A DNA stretch of 22,284 bases, from positions 1 to 22,284 of the forward strand of contig JAENXB010000016.1 of assembly GCA_016649785.1 (NCBI GenBank). Direction: 5' to 3'. Made by a program: the position numbers and the translations under genes. Positions 6,965 to 13,100 of the stretch are shown here, piece by piece. Under the pieces are notes generated by a model. It had not been told where the DNA came from. It saw only the letters and a list, made by a program, of their open reading frames with translations, and made no database searches. This DNA is from Flavobacteriaceae bacterium (GTDB lineage: Bacteria > Bacteroidota > Bacteroidia > Flavobacteriales > Flavobacteriaceae). Numbering within the stretch: the stretch's first letter is position 1; the number at the start of each line of letters is the position of its first letter.

Positions 6965-6976
6965 TGATAATCGTCA
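6965..6976 (-). promoter_or_regulatory. Distal Crp/Fnr-type operator of yceI (TGAT-N4-GTCA)
   Basis: Read on the - strand with flanks it is AACTGACGATTATCATATT, fitting the same consensus. It lies 58 bp upstream of the proximal box, near -100, so it would be an auxiliary site. Confidence 0.65.
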
Positions 6977-7141
6977 GTTTTTCGGTTCTTTTTCCTAAAA
7001 GCAAACTATAGCGTTTGCGTAATTTTAGTCATTTAATTTATGAATATGACAAAATTTTTGATATAAAAATCTTATAAATACAAATATGACAAGAAAATTC
7101 CTGTCTAAGTATATGTGATTTTTGTTTAAATAAGGACAAAA

Positions 7142-7173
7142 AAAAGCTCCATCCGGGTTTGGATGGAGCTTTT
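7142..7173 (-). terminator. Intrinsic terminator of the 113-aa gene
   Basis: Arms AAAAGCTCCATCC (7142-7154) and GGATGGAGCTTTT (7161-7173) make a 13-bp stem with a 6-nt loop, 20 nt after the stop codon. On the - strand a run of seven T follows. Confidence 0.93.
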
Positions 7174-7193
7174 ATAAATATAAATTGAATGCT

Positions 7194-7535
7194 TTATGCG
7201 GCACTCATAATATCATAATGTGCTAACAAATTTTGATAAAAATATAAACTTTCTTCGTCTGATCTTATACAGGATTGTAAGAAACCACTCAGCTCCAGGC
7301 ATTCAAAAGTAATATTAGTGTATTTACTATTTGACATTGGGAGTTTTAAATCGATAGTTTGAGCCTTGTAATCGATTTTGATATCCCTGGCGTCAAAATA
7401 TTTTTTTATAATGCTTCTGTGCAGATCTTCAAATTTGGCATTCTCAACCTCGGGATTGTTTATGCTATACGAGATCAAATTTTTAACTTCATCAATAATC
7501 GCAGTTGGGGTAGTTGTGCTCATAATCACATTCAT
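7194..7535 (-). CDS. Unrecognised 113-aa protein
   Basis: I do not recognise the family. The ATG at 7535 gives MNVIMSTTTP; an ATG four codons later (7523) is equally possible. The product is cytoplasmic by appearance: no signal peptide or membrane segment, slightly acidic, an N-terminal helical part (IIDEVKNLISYSI, FEDLHRSIIKKYFD) and a middle beta part (IKIDYKAQTIDLKLPM), then a helical end rich in Tyr and Leu. A good -7 box 36 bp upstream and a strong terminator make it a single-gene transcription unit, which supports that it is real. It contains two Cys (ECLELSGFLQSC). Confidence 0.7.
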   Translation of the reverse strand: MNVIMSTTTPTAIIDEVKNLISYSINNPEVENAKFEDLHRSIIKKYFDARDIKIDYKAQTIDLKLPMSNSKYTNITFECLELSGFLQSCIRSDEESLYFYQNLLAHYDIMSAA

Positions 7536-7570
7536 TAAAGTTAATAATCCAATTTTTTTGGTTCATTTGA

Positions 7571-7598
7571 CAAATATAATCTTCATTGTGTTAACAAA
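7571..7598 (-). promoter_or_regulatory. Promoter of the 113-aa gene
   Basis: On the - strand a perfect -7 box TATATTTG (7578-7571) is preceded by TTTG (7598-7595) with a 16-nt gap, slightly short of the usual 17-20. The predicted leader is about 30 nt. Confidence 0.6.
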
Positions 7599-7658
7599 AA
7601 ACCAAGAATGAAGGGCTTAACATTTAATTAACGTTAGATACCTAAATTTAGGAATGGC

Positions 7659-8291
7659 TTAAGATTGTTTGTGATTTATAATAAGCGGAGCGTTTATGGT
7701 CCTGTATTTTTCATCCAGGGAAGCCGAATTAATGAAAACAGTTGTTTTGGTGCGCACAATTCCATAATCGTTGTGAACATGGCCAAAAAGATGATGTTTT
7801 AATTTTAAATCCCGAATTCGTTTTTCCAATTTTTCACAGCCAATATGATGTTTGTTGTCCAATTCATCCAGGATTCCAAAAGGTGGCCCATGAGTGATCA
7901 AAAAATCGGTGTTTTGGGGAATTATGTTCCAGTGGTGAGAAATTTGGCTGCCCCGGGTTTTATTAAATGCCCAATGTCCATCTCCGGGTGTAAAAGGCGA
8001 TCCCCAAAAATTCACATTTTCAATACAAATGCCACTATCCATTAAATAATTGATCTTGTTTGGAATTATGGCATCTATATGAGCTCTGTTTTTTTCCAAA
8101 TAAAAATCGTGGTTTCCGGCAATGAGAATTTTGTGTTTATGGGGAAGCTCTGAGAACCATTCTAAAAAGTTAAAGGTTTCGGCTTTGGTTCCATTTTCCG
8201 TAAAATCACCCGCGTGTACAATTACATCACCTTCTGGAATATCCAAATTCCGGTGTTTGTTATGCGTATCGGAAATACAAATAATTTTCAT
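7659..8291 (-). CDS. Calcineurin-like metallophosphoesterase
   Basis: 210 aa, no signal peptide. All dimetal-site motifs are present in order: Asp8 and His10 (SDTH), Asp29 (HAGDF), Asn60 and His61 (GNHD), His134 (THGPP), and His171/His173 (GHVH). The short length and the layout with THGPPFGILD resemble the MPPED1/239FB class of small phosphodiesterases. The likely reaction is hydrolysis of a phosphodiester or phosphomonoester, perhaps a 2',3'- or 3',5'-cyclic nucleotide, but the substrate cannot be told. It stands alone between the 113-aa gene and a small membrane protein gene. Confidence 0.9.
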   Translation of the reverse strand: MKIICISDTHNKHRNLDIPEGDVIVHAGDFTENGTKAETFNFLEWFSELPHKHKILIAGNHDFYLEKNRAHIDAIIPNKINYLMDSGICIENVNFWGSPFTPGDGHWAFNKTRGSQISHHWNIIPQNTDFLITHGPPFGILDELDNKHHIGCEKLEKRIRDLKLKHHLFGHVHNDYGIVRTKTTVFINSASLDEKYRTINAPLIINHKQS

Positions 8292-8350
8292 CTGGTTTCA
8301 ATTTTCCAACAGGTCATCATAGTAAATGAGAACATCAAATTCTTTAATAA

Positions 8351-8381
8351 AAAATCCGATGAAGGTAATTCATCGGATTTT
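8351..8381 (-). terminator. Intrinsic terminator of the small membrane protein gene
   Basis: Arms AAAATCCGATGAA (8351-8363) and TTCATCGGATTTT (8369-8381) with a 5-nt loop; on the - strand it ends in TTTTTTATT. It lies 53 nt after the stop and 60 bp before the metallophosphoesterase start. Confidence 0.9.
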
Positions 8382-8434
8382 AAAGTTAAACTGATCTTTT
8401 CTCAAAAACATCAGAAAATGCAACTTCATTTTAT

Positions 8435-8644
8435 CTAACTGTTTTCTCGTTCCTGTTCGGTAGAAATATAATCCTTGTCTTCAGGCAATAATGTATTGGT
8501 AATTTTTGTCACCGCAAAGGCAACGATAATTGCAGAAAAAGCAAAAAACAGGAATTTGACCAAAAGGCTATCGGATATGAACAAACTGTAAAAAGCCAAA
8601 AATAACTCTATGGCTAATACTCCTATTTTTAAAATTAATTTCAC
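8435..8644 (-). CDS. Small two-helix inner-membrane protein
   Basis: 69 aa with a GTG start (8644-8642). AAAGGA lies just before it. Two hydrophobic helices, about residues 5-24 and 28-50, are followed by a charged cytoplasmic-type tail (LPEDKDYISTEQERENS). I do not recognise the family. A consensus -7 box 42 bp upstream and a strong downstream hairpin make it an independent transcription unit, which supports it as a real gene despite its size. Confidence 0.6.
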   Translation of the reverse strand: MKLILKIGVLAIELFLAFYSLFISDSLLVKFLFFAFSAIIVAFAVTKITNTLLPEDKDYISTEQERENS

Positions 8645-8685
8645 TATCCTTTATTTTCTTTAATTAGACTCCCTTGTTTATACAG

Positions 8686-8719
8686 CAAATATATTGCCTA
8701 AAGTTGTCAGTTTTTCAAA
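8686..8719 (-). promoter_or_regulatory. Promoter of the small membrane protein gene
   Basis: On the - strand a perfect -7 box TATATTTG (8693-8686) is preceded by TTTG (8719-8716) at a 22-nt gap, a little long. The predicted leader is about 35 nt. Confidence 0.5.
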
Positions 8720-8810
8720 AAATTTCATTTTGATTCAAATTTAACGCTGACATAATCTAAGATTTTAGGTAATAAATTCTTAAAACAGTGCATAGATTTA
8801 TGGGGAGTTG

Positions 8811-8818
8811 TAAATTTG
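8811..8818 (+). promoter_or_regulatory. -7 box before the AsmA/DUF748-like gene
   Basis: TAAATTTG fits TAnnTTTG perfectly and lies 27 bp before the TTG start. No convincing -33 TTTG is seen. It overlaps a palindrome TTTGATTCAAA (8815-8825), a second copy of which is at 8729-8739. Confidence 0.45.
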
Positions 8819-8837
8819 ATTCAAAACAAACGAAAAT

Positions 8838-10358
8838 TTGAAAAAACATTTCAAAATATTCAGCATAGTTTTAATTGTACTTGCATGTTTGCTGGGTGTT
8901 GTTTTAATACTTAATTTTTATCTAAAAAAGGAGCTTGAGGAAAGTATAGGGGATCAGCTTTCAGGCTCTTCTGTAGAATATGATAAAATTACGGTAAGTT
9001 TTTTTAAGTCTAATACTACAGTGACCCAATCAAAATGGAAAATAGGTAGATATTCTATTCACGCAGATAAAATCCTCATTAATAATCTAAGTTATATTGA
9101 TTATTTATTTAACAAAAAAATTGTTATTGGAGGAATTGATGTCAGCAACCCGGAGGTAATTTTCAATGAAAACGATTCGGTTCAGGACAGTTCAACAAAA
9201 AATAAAAACCTGCATTTTGAAAAGGAGATTGTTGTCAAAAAATTTAATGTAAACGGTGGCTGCCTTATCTTAAAGGAAAATGAGCCTGTTTCCAATAAGC
9301 TTTACTTTTCGATTAAAGAGCTCAATTTTTATGAGATCCTTATAAATTCCAGAACCTTAAAAGGAACCTTGCCTTTTGAGTATAAGAGTGGGGAAATTGA
9401 AAGCGATTCCATTTTTTATGAACTGGATGAAGCTCATAACATCATTCTAAAAAATTTAAAATTAAAAGACCGGGATCTCGCGGTTATAGACTTCAGAATA
9501 ATTCCTAAATACAACAAAGCCGAATTTGACCGCAGGATTTCTGTGGAGAAAGACAGGTTTGAACTGGAGTTAAATTCAATTAAAATTGACGGCCTGGACT
9601 GGGCGGTTAAAAATGACAGTCTTTATCTACTTGCCCCTGTCACCCATATTTCAGGTGCCAATTTCAAAGTATATCGAAACAAATTATTGCCGGATGACAT
9701 CAGCATTAAGCCTCTTTACAGTCAAATGATAAGGGAATTGGGCGCGAAAATAAAATTTGATTCTATTTTTATAGATAGTTCACAAGTGGAGTACGAGGAG
9801 AAAGTGATAGAAGCCGGTTCTCCGGGAAAAGTTGGTTTTTATAACCTGCGGGCAGAAGCTGTGAACATTACAAATATAGGATTGACATCAAACAATTTTC
9901 GTAAAACAAGGATTCAGTTTGAAACCAGTTTTATGAACGAAGCACCACTTAGTTTAAATTGGGAATTTGATGTGCGCAATATTGAGGATGATTTTAAGGT
10001 TTCCGGAAAATTGGGAAGTATTTCGGCCGGAGCAATGAATTCCTTTCTAAAACCAACACTAAATATTGTAGTGGAGGGGGAGATGGAATCCCTGTTTTTC
10101 AATTTTCAGGGAAATAAATATAAGGCAAGCGGTGATATGCGCCTTAAATACAATAATTTCAAGGTGGAAGTGCTTAAAAAAGATGGAACCGGAAAGAACA
10201 AATTACTTTCCAGCCTTGCCAATCTCTTTGTTAAAAAGGAAGCCAACTCAAAAAAGTTGGAAAAAAAGGGAGTGGAGGCTGTTAGAGATAGAACGAAATC
10301 TTTTTGGAATTTTCTCTGGTTGTTTATCCGAAACGGAGCATTAAAAAGTTTTCTTTAA
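8838..10358 (+). CDS. Membrane-anchored AsmA/DUF748-like protein
   Basis: 506 aa. The start is TTG at 8838: the first in-frame ATG is far inside, and the TTG places a textbook N-terminal anchor (KKHFKIFSIVLIVLACLLGVV, residues 2-22) at the start. The rest is predicted to lie in the periplasm and is made of repeated beta-strand units of the AsmA/TamB/DUF748 sort (for example VDVSNPEVIF-like GGIDVSNPEV, SISAGAMNSFLKPTLNIVVEGEM, and YKASGDMRLKYNNFKVEVL), which is the typical AsmA-like C-terminal pattern. These proteins form hydrophobic grooves thought to carry lipids between membranes. The stop overlaps that of the convergent stress protein gene by two bases. The family assignment rests on pattern memory only. 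Confidence 0.65.
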   Translation: MKKHFKIFSIVLIVLACLLGVVLILNFYLKKELEESIGDQLSGSSVEYDKITVSFFKSNTTVTQSKWKIGRYSIHADKILINNLSYIDYLFNKKIVIGGIDVSNPEVIFNENDSVQDSSTKNKNLHFEKEIVVKKFNVNGGCLILKENEPVSNKLYFSIKELNFYEILINSRTLKGTLPFEYKSGEIESDSIFYELDEAHNIILKNLKLKDRDLAVIDFRIIPKYNKAEFDRRISVEKDRFELELNSIKIDGLDWAVKNDSLYLLAPVTHISGANFKVYRNKLLPDDISIKPLYSQMIRELGAKIKFDSIFIDSSQVEYEEKVIEAGSPGKVGFYNLRAEAVNITNIGLTSNNFRKTRIQFETSFMNEAPLSLNWEFDVRNIEDDFKVSGKLGSISAGAMNSFLKPTLNIVVEGEMESLFFNFQGNKYKASGDMRLKYNNFKVEVLKKDGTGKNKLLSSLANLFVKKEANSKKLEKKGVEAVRDRTKSFWNFLWLFIRNGALKSFL

Positions 10359-11185
10359 ATTTTAAAGGTCACAATTGGCAGGTTGGCATGGTTAACCAGA
10401 TCTTCACTGATGCTACCGTTAAAGAAATGATCCAAACCTTTACGGCCGTGAGTGCTTATGCCAATCAATTCGGCATTAATGCTGGTAGCGAAATTCAGGA
10501 TGCCTTTTTCTACAGTCACATCATTGTAAATGTTTAAGGTGTAGTTTTTTAAGTCTTCTCCTTTCACGAAATCCTCCAAATCTTTTTGGGCCTCTTCTTC
10601 AATCACAAAATTATTTGCGGTGTTAATGTATACCAAATGCAAGGTGGCATCAATTTTCTCAGCGAATTTTTTCGCCTTGCGCAGCGTATGTTTGTTTTCC
10701 AGATTGCAATCGGTCGCGAAAACAAGGTTATTTACCTCAAAATCGGGCCGGTCATTTTTGATGATCATAACGGGAATGGTAGAGTTTCTAACCACTTTTT
10801 CAGCATTGGAGCCAATAAATATTTCTTTTAAACCGGTTGCCCCGTGGGAACCCATAATAATAATGTCACAGTTGTGTTTTTGGCTAATCTCCATGATTCC
10901 CTCAAAAGCCTGGTGAAATTCCACGGTTTCATGAACTTTTATTCCCTTGAGATAATCCTGGGACATCAATTCTTTAAAACGTTTTTTAGCCAATTTCATA
11001 AAAAACAGGGCTTCCGGCAATTCATTAGCACTGCTGCCGCTCACCGGATTTATAGTGACCAAAGGGAGTTCCAGCATATGCAGCAGGAAGATCTCGCTAT
11101 TAAACCTCCTTGCCATTTGAACAGCAACTTTAAGCGCGTTTTCGGCTTGTGGAGAAAAATCGGTTGGTACAAGGATTTTTTTCAT
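10355..11185 (-). CDS. Tandem universal stress protein (UspA family), ATP-binding type
   Basis: 276 aa with two Usp domains. Domain 1 opens KKILVPTDFSPQAENALKVA and ends with a complete nucleotide loop, G-SH-G-ATGLKEIFI-GSN, matching G-x2-G-x9-G-S. Domain 2 opens NNLVFATDCNLENKHTL and ends STHGRKGLDHFFNGSISEDL, in which the first Gly of the loop is Ser. Cytoplasmic. It differs from the stress protein at 1105-1914, whose loops have degenerated. No Crp/Fnr-type box is seen before it. It is divergent from rimP across 153 bp and its stop codon overlaps that of the convergent AsmA-like gene. Confidence 0.92.
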   Translation of the reverse strand: MKKILVPTDFSPQAENALKVAVQMARRFNSEIFLLHMLELPLVTINPVSGSSANELPEALFFMKLAKKRFKELMSQDYLKGIKVHETVEFHQAFEGIMEISQKHNCDIIIMGSHGATGLKEIFIGSNAEKVVRNSTIPVMIIKNDRPDFEVNNLVFATDCNLENKHTLRKAKKFAEKIDATLHLVYINTANNFVIEEEAQKDLEDFVKGEDLKNYTLNIYNDVTVEKGILNFATSINAELIGISTHGRKGLDHFFNGSISEDLVNHANLPIVTFKI

Positions 11186-11270
11186 GGTGAAAGCTTAAAA
11201 ATGATTGAATTTTTAAATCTACAAATAATATTTCATTTGGCATCAGGTTTTAATTCTTCAAAAATTTTGT

Positions 11271-11278
11271 TATATTTG
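11271..11278 (+). promoter_or_regulatory. -7 box of the rimP-nusA-infB promoter
   Basis: TATATTTG fits TAnnTTTG perfectly. The -33 region (around 11247) reads GGTTTTAA, only partly TTTG-like. Transcription would begin near 11285, giving a leader of about 54 nt. Confidence 0.6.
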
Positions 11279-11303
11279 CAGCGTTGAATCTAAAAAATAC
11301 AGC

Positions 11304-11329
11304 GAGGGGACGAAAAGTCCCCTCTTTTT
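11304..11329 (+). terminator. Intrinsic terminator in the rimP leader (putative attenuator)
   Basis: GAGGGGAC (11304-11311), loop GAAAA, GTCCCCTC (11317-11324), then TTTTT. It is a textbook terminator, yet it lies between the promoter and the rimP ATG (11339), so most transcripts would stop here unless it is regulated. Confidence 0.85.
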
Positions 11330-11338
11330 ATAATCATT

Positions 11339-11800
11339 ATGTTGCAGGAGCGAGTAGAAAATTTGTTGGAGGAAGCCTTTCAAGAATATAATTCCTTATT
11401 TTTAATATCCCTTAATATAAGCGATCAAAACCACATTCTTATAGTGATAGATGGCGATCAGGGTGTATCGGTAAACGATTGTATAGCGGTGAGCCGTAAA
11501 ATTGAAAATAATTTAGACAGGGAAGAAGAAGATTTTTCTTTGGAGGTCGCCTCATCAGGGGTTTCAGAACCTTTAAAATTACCCAGGCAATACCAAAAAA
11601 ATATTGGAAGAAAACTGGAAGTCAATACAAAAACCGATAAATTTGTAGGAAATTTAACCGATGTAAATGAAGATGGAATTGTATTGTCCTGGAAAGCAAA
11701 AGAACCCAAGCCAATTGGAAAAGGCAAGGTTACGGTAGATAAAGAAGCTAAAATAGCATTTCAAGAAATTGAAAAAGCTAAAGTTGTGATAACATTTTAA
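11339..11800 (+). CDS. rimP: Ribosome maturation factor RimP
   Basis: 153 aa, normal for RimP, which helps mature the 30S subunit in the cytoplasm. The N-terminal alpha/beta domain contains ILIVIDGDQGVSVNDCIAVSRKIENNLD and FSLEVASSGVSEPLK (the family's LEVSSPGLDRPL box, with G replacing the usual P-G order). The C-terminal SH3-like barrel covers about residues 85-153 (GRKLEVNTK, VGNLTDVNEDGIVLSW). It is the first gene of the universally common rimP-nusA-infB order, 12 nt before nusA. Its leader holds a terminator hairpin. Confidence 0.95.
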   Translation: MLQERVENLLEEAFQEYNSLFLISLNISDQNHILIVIDGDQGVSVNDCIAVSRKIENNLDREEEDFSLEVASSGVSEPLKLPRQYQKNIGRKLEVNTKTDKFVGNLTDVNEDGIVLSWKAKEPKPIGKGKVTVDKEAKIAFQEIEKAKVVITF

Positions 11801-11812
11801 TAACGAACTGAT

Positions 11813-13042
11813 ATGGAAAATATAGCCTTAATTGAGTCTTTTTCAGAGTTTAAAGACGATAAGTTAATAGATCGGGTAACCTTAATGGCGATCTTAGAGG
11901 ATGTATTTAGAAGTGCTTTGAAGAAAAAGTATGGTGAAGATGACAACTTTGATATTATTGTAAATCCCGATAAAGGGGATTTAGAAATTTGGAGAAACAG
12001 GATTGTTGTTGCTGATGGCGAGGTTGAAGATCCTAACCAGGAAATCTCACTTTCTCAGGCCAGGAAAATAGAACCTGATTTTGAGGTAGGCGAAGATGTT
12101 TCTGAAGAAGTAAAATTAATGGATCTTGGCCGCAGGGCTATTTTGGCGTTGCGTCAAAATTTGATCGCGAAAATCCATGAACATGACAACACCAATATCT
12201 TTAAGCAATTTAAAGAATTGGAAGGCGAGATATATACAGCTGAAGTGCACCATATTCGTCATCGCGTAATTATCTTGCTTGATGATGATGGGAATGAAAT
12301 AATTTTGCCAAAGGACCGCCAAATCCCAACCGATTTTTTCCGTAAAGGAGAAAGTGTAAGAGGGGTAATTGAAAGTGTGGAATTAAAAGGGAACAAGCCG
12401 CAAATAATTATGTCGCGTACTGCCCCTGTCTTCCTTGAGAAACTTTTTGAACAGGAAATCCCGGAAGTTTTTGACGGACTTATAACCGTTAAAAAAGTGG
12501 TGCGTATTCCGGGAGAAAAAGCAAAAGTAGCCGTAGATTCTTACGATGACAGGATTGACCCGGTTGGGGCCTGTGTTGGGATGAAAGGTTCGAGAATTCA
12601 CGGAATTGTTCGTGAATTGGGCAACGAAAATATAGATGTAATCAACTACACCAGCAACGATCAGTTATTTATTACCAGGGCATTGAGTCCTGCAAAAATA
12701 GTTTCCATCAAACTGGATGAAGTAAATAAACGCGCCGAAGTAATGCTTAAACCTGAAGAGGTTTCTAAAGCTATTGGGCGTGGAGGTCTTAACATCAGGC
12801 TTGCAAGCCAACTTACCGGATACGAAATAGACGTTTTTAGGGATGGTGGTGATGAAGATGTGGAATTGAGGGAATTTGCTGATGAAATTGAGGATTGGGT
12901 AATTGCCGAATTCGCTAAAATTGGCCTTGATACCGCAAAAAGTATATTAGAACAAGATGTGGATGACCTGATTCGCAGGACCGATTTGGAAGAAGAAACC
13001 ATTCGGGAAGTAATTAGGGTGTTGAAGGAAGAATTTGAATAA
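11813..13042 (+). CDS. nusA: Transcription termination/antitermination factor NusA
   Basis: 409 aa, the short Bacteroidetes form without the C-terminal acidic repeats of E. coli. Domains in order: N-terminal RNA-polymerase-binding domain (about 1-125, ENIALIESFSEFKDDK), S1 domain (about 130-200, GEIYTAEVHHIRHRVIILL), KH1 with GMKG (256-259), KH2 with GRGG (322-325), and a helical end with a helix-hairpin-like LEQDVDDLIRRTDL. NusA binds elongating polymerase, favours pausing and intrinsic termination, and works with Nus factors on rRNA operons. Its position behind a leader terminator makes feedback on its own operon plausible. Confidence 0.97.
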   Translation: MENIALIESFSEFKDDKLIDRVTLMAILEDVFRSALKKKYGEDDNFDIIVNPDKGDLEIWRNRIVVADGEVEDPNQEISLSQARKIEPDFEVGEDVSEEVKLMDLGRRAILALRQNLIAKIHEHDNTNIFKQFKELEGEIYTAEVHHIRHRVIILLDDDGNEIILPKDRQIPTDFFRKGESVRGVIESVELKGNKPQIIMSRTAPVFLEKLFEQEIPEVFDGLITVKKVVRIPGEKAKVAVDSYDDRIDPVGACVGMKGSRIHGIVRELGNENIDVINYTSNDQLFITRALSPAKIVSIKLDEVNKRAEVMLKPEEVSKAIGRGGLNIRLASQLTGYEIDVFRDGGDEDVELREFADEIEDWVIAEFAKIGLDTAKSILEQDVDDLIRRTDLEEETIREVIRVLKEEFE

Positions 13043-13100
13043 AGTATGTTCTTTATAAACATACAGTAATAATTTAAGAGGTTAATTTAGAGGGCGATTT

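Larger units (their letters stand above)
6900..6990 (-). repeat. Two 33-bp imperfect direct repeats, 58 bp apart
   Basis: Copies 6900-6932 and 6958-6990 match at 26 of 33 positions. Each contains one Crp/Fnr-type box, and the match extends well past the box on both sides (TAGAATATGA on the left, TCAGTTTT and GGT.CTT on the right). Confidence 0.75.
6854..7193. other. 340-bp regulatory intergenic region upstream of yceI
   Basis: No believable gene on either strand. It holds the yceI promoter, two Crp/Fnr-type operators within a 33-bp imperfect direct repeat, two further AATATGAC half-sites (7043-7050, 7083-7090), an inverted repeat GCAAAC-N6-GTTTGC (7001-7018), and the terminator of the 113-aa gene. 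The rest is AT-rich and featureless to me. Confidence 0.7.

Noticed and set aside
7001..7018. GCAAAC-N6-GTTTGC inverted repeat as a specific operator
   Set aside because: Six-base arms alone, far from any promoter I can define; kept only as part of the intergenic description.
8698..8716. GTCAGTTTTTC half-site identical to that of the distal yceI box, near the small membrane protein promoter
   Set aside because: The partner half-site is missing (CTAA instead of TGAY) and the distance to the -7 box is wrong; a chance 11-base match in AT-rich DNA is likely.
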